This document shows positions 1 through 7,778 of a DNA stretch of 23,106 nt, in pieces (positions within the stretch are counted from its first letter, which is position 1; each line of letters begins with the position of its first letter). The notes under the pieces were generated by a model, which searched no databases, was not told the origin of the DNA, and saw nothing but the letters and a program-made list of their open reading frames with translations. The translations under genes were made by a program, and so were the position numbers. This DNA comes from Zygnema cylindricum (Eukaryota; Streptophyta; Zygnematophyceae; Zygnematales; Zygnemataceae), in assembly GCA_037447655.1 (NCBI GenBank), contig JBBHKE010001161.1, positions 1-23,106 of the forward strand, written 5' to 3'.

Positions 1-1093
1 CCATACTCTATCTCTACAGTAGGGATTTTCCTAAGCTTAGTAAAGAGGTGCTTATCATGACACATATGCATGGATGCACGTGAGTCGATAATCCATCCTT
101 CCTGTGGAGCTTCCCGAATTGCTCCGAATGCACACTTCTGTTTCTGAGGGATATCATTCTCCTCCAAACTCTCGTAAAGAAGAAGCTCCCCATCCTCCTC
201 CTTAGAGGACTCGTCCTCGGTCTCTTCTCTCACTTTTGTGACCATACGTGCCTTCTTCGTCCCTCCGAAAGAACCCCTTCCACGGTCCTTTTGGAGCCTC
301 AGCTCCGACACCTTGACACAATCGGCTATGAAGTGTCCGGGTTTTTTGCAAAAGTGACAAACACCTTTTGGGGGCCTCGGTCCCCCAGAATGACCTCTCT
401 CTCCTTTAAATGGTTTCTTCGGATCCTTACCCCATTGGTTTCCTCCTGCACCTAGAGCTTAGATGCTCTTCCCCCCCTCCTAATCTCAATTGTGTTCTCC
501 TGCACAAGTCTCATGCGGACCACTGTGTTCCACTTCCATGAACTGTTAGTCATTTCCTGTACTCTGTACACTATGTTTTCATACTCGGCGGGTAACTTCA
601 TGATGAGAGTGTTAACTTTCATCTTCATTGTACCTGTCCACCCTGCACTCTCTATCTCCATATAGAAACAAAAGAGATCATTATAATAGTCTACCATCTT
701 TCCCCCGTTCTAAGTGTAATTCCCTAACTTTTGTTCAGCCAACTGGAGCTTGTGAATAGTACCAGCTCTATAGATTTCCACCAAACTCACCCACAACTCC
801 GTGGCCTTGTAAATGTGAAGGTGGGGGGTTGCCAAAGTCTGAGTGGGGTGCCTTAGAATAAAGTTCTTGGCAGCCATGTTTACATCTTCCCTCATTTGAG
901 TGTCATTCTCCGTGGTCTTCACGTCGGCCGCTCCAGGTGCCGTGGCAATAGGAGAGAGGGGTGTCTCCTTCCCTTTCCCCTTTTCGAACACACTGCAGTT
1001 CTGATCATCTACCTCCTTCGCTAAAGTAGTCGCTTTTGCGAAAAACCTTACTCCTTCAAATCCTGGTGGAGTTCCCGAAGGTGGACGTTTCAC
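1..1093 (-). pseudogene. Ty1/copia gag and start of protease, element A (broken)
   Basis: This is the Gag polyprotein start of a copia element read leftwards from LTR A and continuing beyond the window. Gag would form the particle and bind the element RNA. The reading runs from a Met at 1093 (MKRPPSGTPPGFEG), through the UBN2-like gag region (KATELWVSLVEIY, LIMKLPAEYENI), to a complete zinc knuckle C-X2-C-X4-H-X4-C at about 329-365 (CHFCKKPGHFIADC). After an acidic linker comes the protease start WIIDSRASMHMC at about 65-110. The aligned protease of the second host copy has DSGSS here, so the catalytic DSG is changed to DSR. An in-frame stop at 707-709 replaces the residue just before NGGKMVDYYNDL, and the reading frame is disturbed again near 450. 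Family assignment is secure; the copy is inactive. Confidence 0.88.
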
Positions 1094-1211
1094 TTGTCAA
1101 CTGACGATACCCTAGTATCGTTTCTCACACAAAGCCCCTATCATCATAGCTTCCCAATAGATGAACCTAGATCCATTAAAGGTGGGCACCCTAGAGGGTA
1201 GGCCTATAACC
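1094..1211 (-). other. untranslated leader of element A, with conserved palindrome
   Basis: Sequence between LTR A and gag. It holds the near-palindrome ACCCTAGAGGGT at 1188-1199, which recurs directly after LTR F (19450-19461) and in changed form after LTRs B and D. A primer binding site is expected here, but I see no match to the common plant initiator-Met site (TGGTATCAGAGC), so the primer is unassigned. Confidence 0.55.
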
Positions 1212-2223
1212 TGCAATTCTGTGTCTTCTATTGGACTATATAATTTAAGAAGCCTATAGATAGTTTTTAACTAACCCACTTTAAGCCTCAACTACTGCTA
1301 CCCAAGAGAGAAAAATGACAATTTTATTCCACCCCTGTGCAGCATGGACTCCCCTGAGTTTGTAGGAAAAAAGAATCACTGAAAACGGCCAACCAACCGA
1401 TTAATTATGAAGTGGCAAAGATGCCAAGTTTATACAAAACTGTCTAAGGGAGGGAGGTCACTATCTTCCAAATTATCTAAATCCTAAACCCCTCTCACAA
1501 CCCCTATCTACTGACGTACGAACCAATCAAATGACTGTAGGGTACAGAAAGGTACTACGGCCGATGTACTTTCTGTAATGCCTGTGTACGGCAAGGCCAT
1601 TGAGTGGACGCCTGTCCACTTTTAACTCGTCTTTTTGTTCTCCGGAATTCCCGCGACCGAATGTTACCTCTCCACGTGTTGCCAGGTCACGCCACGTTTA
1701 CAAACCGATTAGGTGACCATTCTACGATTTTGGCAGTGATATGTGTCGTCGGATTCCAAACCGACATTCAATATTAGCCGTCGAAACAAATGTCCGATTC
1801 ATTTGTTTCGTACGAGATAATGTTTCGCACTATATATTACTTGGTTTTATGTTGTTTTATTTGTCATTGCGTTAATCGGATTCAGGGTCAAAACACAGTT
1901 TAAATAAATATGACACCCTATATATTTCAACGAACTTCTACAACAAACCGGTTAGAGCTGACGGCTACGCCTCACTCTGCCGGTCGGAGGTTCGAGTCAT
2001 GCCGGACTCAACCTTTTGTTGAGAGTGACATAAGTCACTCTTTAGTCCTACCTGCTAAACTAGGACAACCATGGCTCAACCACCCTCTCTATCCCTCAGT
2101 GACTATAACAAGTATGGTTGGTAGAGAGAGGAGGTGGAGGCAGGCTGTCCGCACTTTTCTTTTTCTATTGTACTAATCTATTTGGACCTAGAAAATACCA
2201 TATAAATCTAATATTTTCAACAA
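1212..2223 (-). repeat. LTR A, 5' LTR of minus-strand element A
   Basis: About 1012 bp. In its own orientation it starts TGTTGAAAAT (at 2223) and ends GAATTGCA (at 1212), the same ends as the other LTRs here. It lies directly upstream of gag on the minus strand, so it is a 5' LTR. It is inserted in the RNase H relic of host copy I: the sequence right of 2223 aligns with 11360-11400 of host copy II and stops aligning at the LTR edge. The likely target duplication on this side is ATTTC (2224-2228); the partner is outside the window. It contains the U3 hairpin (2080-2137) and a GGTTCGAGTC B-box-like sequence (1989-1998). Its U5 hairpins are more decayed than those of LTRs C and F. Confidence 0.85.
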
Positions 2224-3137
2224 TTTCCTCCCCTCTTAACTCATTATCCAAGATCTCAACTCCCCCTTCTAAACTCCCCTTGTTTCCTTTCTTTAAATCC
2301 ATTGGATTCGTACAACTATTTGCTTTATCCATTTGAATTGTTTCAAGCATATTTCTGATTGCTTACTTTTGAGTTAGTCAAATTAATTTCTTCCCTCTAT
2401 CCCTTTCCATATGAATTCCCAAGATATATTTTGCTTCCCTCATATCATTCGTTTCAAATCTACTCTTTAGATCATTTTTCAATTCATTAATATTCTCCAT
2501 TGATTTATTCAAGATAAGCAAATCATCAACATAGATGGCAATAAAAATTATACTTTCCTCGTCCTCAAATAGATAAATGGAATGATCCGAGCTGATTCGG
2601 ATGTATCCCAAACTTGTCAAAAACACATCTAGTTTTTTGTTCCATTGGCGCGACGCCTGCTTGAGTCCATAAAGAGGCTTTATAAGTTTGCACACCTTGC
2701 TTTTTTCTCCTTTTTCCACAAACCCTTCTGGCTGTCGCATGAGGATCTCTTCCTCCAAATCTCAGTGTATGAAAACGAGTTTTATTTCCATTTGGTGCAC
2801 TTTTATGTCTTCCGCTGCCGCCAAACTAAGTAGAATCCGGACGGAGGGAAATCTAACAACCGAAGCGAAGGTCTTCTTATAATCGATCCCTTCCTTCTGT
2901 GTGAACCCTTTGGCCACTAATATATCCTTATATCGCTCGATGGTGTTATCTGGATTGAGTTTCAACTTGAACACCCACTTTCATCCAATCGGTTTTTCTG
3001 TCCAGAGGACAATCCACTAGCTCCCATGTGTTTGCTTCCATAATGGAAACCATCTCAACATTAATGGTTGTCATACTTCTACTTCTTTCTGGACTATTAA
3101 TTGCTTCCAAATAAGTTTGGGGTTCACTCAAATGTGA
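2224..3137 (-). pseudogene. copia reverse transcriptase and start of RNase H, host copy I (broken)
   Basis: Remnant of the pol region of an older minus-strand element. On the minus strand it begins near 3137 with the conserved RT entry (EAINSPERSR ... NTWELVDCPL), continues with ERYKDILVAKGFTQKEGIDY and VHQMEIKLVF, then MRQPEGFVEKG, IKPLYGLKQASRQW and the catalytic IAIYVDDLL at about 2528-2554. LGIHMERDRG follows, and the start of RNase H (NSCTNPMDLKKGNKGSLEGG) runs up to LTR A. The frame shifts near 2950 and 2760, and stops follow the RT core. The YVDD box is intact but the gene cannot give a full product. It aligns along its length with 11360-12268, so it is a second copy of the same element. 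Its upstream end is cut by LTR B at exactly the base where host copy II is cut by LTR D. Confidence 0.9.
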
Positions 3138-3528
3138 TGTTGAAATTTATGTATTTGCTAGGTCTGTATTTTTCTATGTGTGTGACAGATAGTATTTAAA
3201 TGTTTTTCCAAAGTTTCTGCCTAGTGCCTGGAAATACTCCTATCTCTAAAAACTTGTCGTAGTCACTAAGAGAAAGAAGAAACACCATGGCTACCCGCAA
3301 AGAGTCACGAAGACAAGCAAGAGGGTTGAGAGGATAGTTTACCAAAATGTACACGACCATACTGAATTTGAACTTGAGTTTATGGTCCGATGATGCAGTC
3401 CATAGTACTTTCCTATACATGTAGATTGGCAGATAATGATATACGGTTTGACTTTTATATAAACAAATACCACGCAAGGAGAGAGAGAGATAGAAAAGAG
3501 TAATCAAAACGTATTTGTAAACTTAGAG

Positions 3529-3580
3529 GGATTTGAACCTAGGTCTACGTAATGATGTAGCCATTCGCCTTATCCACTAA
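3529..3580 (-). other. antisense tRNA-like module in LTR B
   Basis: On the minus strand an A-box-like TTAGTGGATAAGG (3568-3580) is followed about 30 bases on by a perfect B-box GGTTCAAATCC (3529-3539), as in a pol III tRNA promoter. A D-arm GCCTT-AGTGGAT-AAGGC can be drawn. The anticodon and acceptor stems do not fold well, so this is a tRNA-derived relic rather than a working tRNA. The same module is in LTRs D and E. Confidence 0.45.
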
Positions 3581-4056
3581 GGCATTGACAAAACAATACA
3601 AGTTTGAATCATATTTAAACGCGGTATTAATTTACATACTCCATTTCGCGGATTACGAAACGAAACGACATTCAATTTGAACGGAAGCGATTAATTGTCG
3701 GTTTCAGATCCGATGGCTCACGGTGGAGCCGAAGCGCCGTAGTGGACATTCGGCGGTTTGTTAGCTAAAGGTCGGTGGATGTCACGTGACAATCTATGAG
3801 TGGATAGCGGACATTACGAGGAGAGTGAATATGGCTCAGGAACTGATAGGCGTTAGTGGGACGGCCATGGCGTACTATGGCCGTACAAGAAATACCGTGT
3901 CAGTTGTACTTCTTGTACTTTACGGTCTTGTGATTGGTTGAGTACACTAGTGCTAGGTTCAGAGAGGGAGTTTAGGACTTGAAAAAATTTATGTTTTCGC
4001 CTCTCTCCCAAAGTGCATCTGTATTTACAGGCCATCTTTGGTTAACCATAACTTAA

Positions 4057-4159
4057 TGCTCAGGGGAGCAAATTCAGTGATTCTTTTTGCTCAGACTCAG
4101 GGGAGTCCACGCTACACAGTGGTGTAGTCGGTCAGAGTGTTTGCCTGCCAGGGTGGCAG
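4057..4159 (+). other. hairpin array in LTR B
   Basis: Four perfect short inverted repeats lie in a row: TGCTC-AGGG-GAGCA (4057-4070), GACTC-AGGG-GAGTC (4094-4107), CTACAC-AGTG-GTGTAG (4112-4127) and CTGCC-AGGGT-GGCAG (4145-4159). A decayed fifth (4250-4269) is better kept in D and G. They lie downstream of the TATA-like box, so they should be in the element RNA. Homologous hairpins are in all other LTRs of the window. Confidence 0.75.
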
Positions 4160-4396
4160 TATTTCTAAGGGAAATTCAAAGTGGGGAATGTTGTCCAAAA
4201 CACATATTCAAGTTTTGCATTCTATGGTGAAACTGAGCACACAGAAAGTCTTATTTCCTAGGGGTGAAGTTGTGTTGGGATTTTGACTGTCAAGGTGTTA
4301 ATCATTTGGTTTTGTATCAACTAGGAGTCGACACTATCTAGATAAGCTTCTTTGGATCTGCAATTTTTGTGGGGGAATGTAACCCATAGAATTATA

Positions 4397-5154
4397 GGTT
4401 ATGGGCCCACCATCTAGGGTGCCTATGTTTGTTTGTAAACAGACTTCACTTAGTGGGGATTTATGATGGAGGGATTGCTTTTCGAAAAGCACATGTGGGG
4501 AATTGTTTCGGGACAAGTGAGGTGTCGCCACCCAACTTTGGTGGAACTCACTATGGAGATTCACCTGGGGCTTCCCATAGAAACACACGGAGTTTAGATG
4601 CAATGAAAGGTGAAAGGGAAATTATTGCCATGGAAGGGGAAAAAGGGAAGAAGGGAAAAAGAACACCTATGGTGAGGGGAGTTAGGCTCTGGGCTACGGA
4701 TCCACTTGTAGGGGTTATAACCAAACCAAAAACTGAAGAAAATGACAATAAAATATGGGAGTAAATAAACACTATAGCAAAACATCTCATACTTAGAAAC
4801 GTGTCTAAGTCCATAGCTATCACTCTTATAGCCTTAACCAAATCTTTAGAAATTTGGGAACACTAATTAAGACTTATAAGAGTGAGTGAGTATACAGAGG
4901 CAACATTAGTAAAACATGAAATAGAGGCATATGTTTATAAAGGCGGTAACATGATAGATTTTTGCAATGATATTGCTGCGTTATATATTGAGCGTGCTAG
5001 TGCAAGTTATGAAGAATCCAAGAAGAGAAAGATTAACACACTAATCATGAAACTTCCAAATGAGTACGAAAACATCATTAACCGTATGCAGGAAATAGAT
5101 TACTTCTCATGGACATGGAGCATTACCATAGGAATGATTCTTGTGAGGGAAAGC
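4397..5154 (+). pseudogene. gag of plus-strand gag-only element, copy I (cut by LTR C)
   Basis: The leader and first part of Gag of the element started by LTR B. The N-terminal part (PPNFGGTHYGDSPGASH at about 4530-4580, then EGEREIIAMEGE) is followed after stops by the UBN2-like gag core at 4882-5154 (YVYKGGNMIDFCNDIAALY, INTLIMKLPNEYENIINRM, MILVRES). It aligns with 13528-14270 of the second copy. The alignment stops at 5154, after AAGC, where LTR C begins with TG; the rest of this gag is not in the window. Inactive. Confidence 0.82.
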
Positions 5155-5247
5155 TGAAACTCTGAGACCTCTATAAGTCCTCAGAGTGGACAGCTTCCAA
5201 GAAGCCTCTAGGATAATCCTGACCCCTTTGTGTTTAAGAAAAAATAA

Positions 5248-5351
5248 CTGCCACCTTGGCAGACAAAAACACTGACCAACTTCACCCTTGTGAAGACAAG
5301 ACTCCCCTGAGTCGATAGCAAAAAGAATCTCTGAATTTGCTCCCCTGAGCA
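5248..5351 (-). other. hairpin array in LTR C
   Basis: Plus-strand reading: CTGCC-ACCTT-GGCAG (5248-5262), CTTCAC-CCTT-GTGAAG (5280-5295), GACTC-CCCT-GAGTC (5300-5313) and TGCTC-CCCT-GAGCA (5338-5351). In LTR orientation the loops read AGGG or AAGG. The CTTCAC/GTGAAG stem stands where LTRs B and D have CTACAC/GTGTAG: both strands of the stem changed together and pairing was kept. Confidence 0.78.
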
Positions 5352-6028
5352 GTAAGTTATGGAGGGTCAAAGTTGACCTTTTGTACAGACGCTCTCTGGG
5401 AGAGGGGGTCCTATCTTCTAATTTTTCTAAGTCCTATCTCTCTCACAGACTCTATCTACTGATGTACGGAACCAATCAGAATTGAGTTCCGTACGCAAAA
5501 GTGCAGCTGCCGGTGTACTTTATGTACGGACATTGTACGACATGGCCAAAATGTCGACACATGTCAAATCCGGATTCGGTGCCAGAATCTCCGGAGATTA
5601 CACAATCCAACGGAATTTCGCCACGCGTCATCCGATGTGGCGATGGCCACGACCGTCCGATTAGAATCTAATTTAATCGTAGCCGTAATAAATACATGTG
5701 CGGTATTTGTTTCATTTACGAAACAAATGCGAGATATTGATTTATAGTCCGTACCGTAATCCGTACTTTATATATTACAGGATCTATGTATCCCGTAATC
5801 TATTATAGTTAAATGAATAATCGTACGTATACATATTTAAATAAGTATCAAACTATATACTACGTATCATTACTCCTAGACTTAACAACTAAGGCTACCT
5901 TCTAATTCGTGTTTGCCGGCCGGCAGGTACAAGGATCAATTCCTGCCGCCGGCACATACCTTTTAAATAAATAAACCCGAACTAATATAAATTTCCCGTA
6001 AACCTCAGGATAGCCTAGGTAGCCATGG

Positions 6029-6094
6029 CTCTAGCTTCCTCTCCAATTTCTCAGTGACTGCGACAAGTTTGAGAGTTGGAGAGAGAAGTTAGAG
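6029..6094 (-). other. U3 hairpin with conserved loop, LTR C
   Basis: A long imperfect inverted repeat. The paired segments are CTCTA/TAGAG, CTTC/GAAG, CTCTCCAA/TTGGAGAG and TCTCA/TGAGA. The loop region in LTR orientation is ACTTGTCGCAGTCAC (6054-6068). The same loop with other stem sequences occurs in LTR A (2080-2137) and LTR F (20356-20407), and with shorter stems in B, D and E. Confidence 0.72.
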
Positions 6095-6162
6095 TCAGAC
6101 TGCCTCGGCTTCTATATTTCTTTTCAGACCTAGAAAATACTTAAAAACCATTAGTTTCTACA

Positions 6163-6175
6163 CTCCCCTTATTTT
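6163..6175 (-). promoter_or_regulatory. polypurine tract of element C
   Basis: On the minus strand a purine-rich run ending GGGGAG directly precedes the LTR start TGTAGAAA. This is the expected place of the plus-strand priming site of an LTR element, and it lies just after the RNase H stop codon. Confidence 0.6.
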
Positions 6176-6995
6176 CTAGTCAATCTTTAATTTCAGACCA
6201 CACTTCTCCCTGCAAAAACTTAACTTAGGGGAAGGCACAGGTTTGGTCATCATATCTACTACCATCTCACTATCTGGTCTGTACTCTAAACTGATTATTT
6301 TGTTTTTTACTTTTTCTCTAACAAAGGTGAGTCTGATGTCCATGTGTTTGGCTTTAAAATGATGTTTAGGATTGGCTGAAATAGCGATTGCTGCCTGATT
6401 CTCACAAAATATTTTCTGCACACCACTCTTAAGGTGACCAAGCTCACCAAACAAAGACTTGACCCACATCAATTCTTTTACAGCAGAGCAAGAGGCCATA
6501 TACTCAGCCTCCATGGTGGACTGAGCAATAACCTTTTGCTGTTTGCTACTCCAACAGCAAGCCCCATCACCCACATATAATATATATCCAGAAGTGCATC
6601 TCCTCATCGGAGCATCACCATAACTGGCATCACTCCAAGTAGTGATGTCAGTATTCTCCCCACCCAAATGCAACCATAGATCCCTAGTTCCTACCAAATA
6701 TCTAAGGACTCTCTTAGCTGCCTCCCAATCCTTCTTAGTGGGAGCATTTAGACTTCTACTCAGCACTCCTACAGCTGCAGCTAGATCCGGCCGGGTACAA
6801 TTCATAAAATAGATTAGACTTCCCACTACTTGCCTGTAAGGAATAGTCTGCATGAACTTCTGTTCTTCAGGAGATAATTCCTCATCTAAGACTATAACTC
6901 CTCCTTCCTCACTCCCCTCACTTCCCTTTTTCAACTCCATTGGAGTTGTACAACTGTGTCGCTTTAATTGTTTACATGTTCTCCACTTGTATTGT
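6176..6995 (-). pseudogene. copia RNase H domain, element C (5' truncated)
   Basis: This is the C-terminal end of the copia polyprotein; RNase H removes the RNA strand during reverse transcription. The open part runs from 6940 to the stop at 6176 (254 codons) and keeps the family order: IPYRQVVGSLIYFMNCTRPD, the RNase H entry TTWSDASYGD, CCWSSKQQKVIAQSTMEAEY (catalytic E in the MEAEY box), IFCENQAAIAIS (catalytic D position reads E in this copy), HMDIRLTFVREKV, and the terminal LTKP-like MMTKPVPSPK. It is the least damaged coding piece in the window, so element C is probably younger than its surroundings. Left of 6995 on the minus strand, homology to the host RT stops and pyrimidine repeats begin, so RT, integrase and gag of this element are missing here. 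Confidence 0.92.
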
Positions 6996-6999
6996 TATC

Positions 7000-7137
7000 C
7001 ACTTTCCTTCTCCCCCTTCTCTTCTACCTCTCTGCCCTTGCCTCTTTCTCTCCCAATCTCCCTCTCCCCTCTCCCTCTCCCCCTCTCTCTTCCCCTCTCC
7101 CTCCTCTCCCCTCTCCCTCTCCTCCCCTAACGGTTTT
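7000..7137. repeat. pyrimidine-rich low-complexity tract
   Basis: The plus strand is almost wholly C and T (CTCCCTCTCCCC-type units), especially 7018-7128, with mirror symmetry in places. It marks the truncation edge of element C. Apparent reading frames through it are composition artefacts. Confidence 0.85.
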
Positions 7138-7244
7138 CTTATGAAAGGTCTTTAAAAAGTGGAGCCATATTTTACAAACATTCAAGACCAAAACAAAAAA
7201 GCGGGATTTCAATGAAAAACTGTCATGTATGATAGAATATTGTA

Positions 7245-7320
7245 CAAAACTAAGCTTACGTATAAATATACATAAATACATACAAAACTAAACTTACGTA
7301 TAAATACACATAAATACATA
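7245..7320. repeat. 38-bp tandem duplication
   Basis: Two adjacent 38-bp units (7245-7282 and 7283-7320), each starting CAAAACTAA and ending AAATACATA, differ at very few positions. The flanks (7138-7385) are AT-rich and I see no gene in them. Confidence 0.85.
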
Positions 7321-7385
7321 CAAATATAATAGTTTTTTTTTTACAACACATGAAGTTGCAAATGTGACCTACTGCAAAAGAAATG

Positions 7386-7778
7386 TAAATTTAATTTCCT
7401 TTCTCCTTTTCTGCACTCTTCCTTCTCGTTTTCTTTCTTCTTCAGTCCCCCCCCCCTACTTCAGTTCTCTCTCTCCTCTTCTTCCTTTCCTTTTCCCTCC
7501 TGTTATTCCCCCTGTTTCTCCTATTCCATAGAGGCCTGTCCATTTTCTTACATGTGCAGCATCCACTATTCCCCTCTTCTATTCTCTTCTTTATCCCCTC
7601 AGGCTTTTTCTGTGTCCATCCCTCTCCATACCCTCCTGTCTTGTCACAACCTTTCCCCTCCCAGCTCCTTCCCTGTCCCTCCCTTCTTTCCTCTCTGTCC
7701 CATCCCCATCTCCAAATTGTCTCTCCCTCCCTCCCTCTCTCCCTTCATCCCTCCCTCCATCCTCCCACCCTCCCACAC
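7386..7778 (-). other. probable first part of intron 1 of the STN7-like gene, purine-rich on the sense strand
   Basis: On the minus strand this follows the likely splice donor and is strongly purine-rich, with repeated GGGA and GGAGGG runs at about 7723-7776 that could form a G-quadruplex in the transcript. No kinase-domain sequence (glycine-rich loop, HRDVKPQN, DLG) is seen between here and element C, so the next exon, if it exists, lies further left, beyond the retroelements. Confidence 0.45.

Larger units (their letters stand above)
3138..4396 (+). repeat. LTR B, 5' LTR of plus-strand gag-only element, copy I
   Basis: About 1259 bp, the same length as LTR D. It starts TGTTGAAATT and ends GAATTATA, where LTR D has GAATTACA. 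TGTGA (3133-3137) precedes it, the same five bases that flank the complete copy at 12264-12268 and 16695-16699. Visible parts: the U3 hairpin loop (3252-3266), a TATA-like TTATATAAAC at 3455-3464, an antisense tRNA-like module (3529-3580), a mutated second TATA-like box at 4021-4029, and a row of hairpins from 4057 to 4159. Gag follows on the plus strand, so this is a 5' LTR. Confidence 0.88.
5155..6162 (-). repeat. LTR C, 3' LTR of minus-strand element C
   Basis: About 1008 bp. In its own orientation it begins TGTAGAAACT at 6162 and ends CAGAGTTTCA at 5155. RNase H lies just upstream on the minus strand with the purine tract GGGGAG (6163-6168) against the LTR, so this is a 3' LTR. It is inserted into the gag of copy I; AAAGC (5150-5154) is the expected target duplication on this side, and the other side was not found. 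The U3 hairpin (6029-6094) and four U5 hairpins (5248-5351) are the best preserved in the window. A GC-rich inverted repeat at 5915-5953 takes the place where other LTRs have the tRNA-like module. Confidence 0.87.

Noticed and set aside
1910-2350. Plus-strand open frames over LTR A and the RT relic
   Set aside because: They are antisense to the LTR and RT, which have family motifs on the minus strand.
3529-3597. Functional tRNA-Arg-like gene
   Set aside because: The A and B boxes fit, but the anticodon stem has a mismatch, position 33 is not T, and the acceptor stem does not pair; three copies occur only within LTRs.
4057-4159. CRISPR-like array from the repeated palindromes
   Set aside because: Stems differ from each other, spacing is irregular, and the context is a plant LTR.
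6029-6094. Hammerhead or other known self-cleaving ribozyme in the LTR (retrozyme-like)
   Set aside because: No CTGATGA and GAAA core and no matching third helix; the conserved loop does not fit a ribozyme family I know.
7018-7136. Leu/Pro/Ser-rich or Arg/Gly/Glu-rich proteins over the pyrimidine tract
   Set aside because: Pure low-complexity translation of simple repeats.
7644-7778. Extension of the STN7-like protein beyond residue 262
   Set aside because: Gly/Glu/Arg/Met-rich translation of purine repeats with no family similarity; a phase-0 splice donor lies at the switch.
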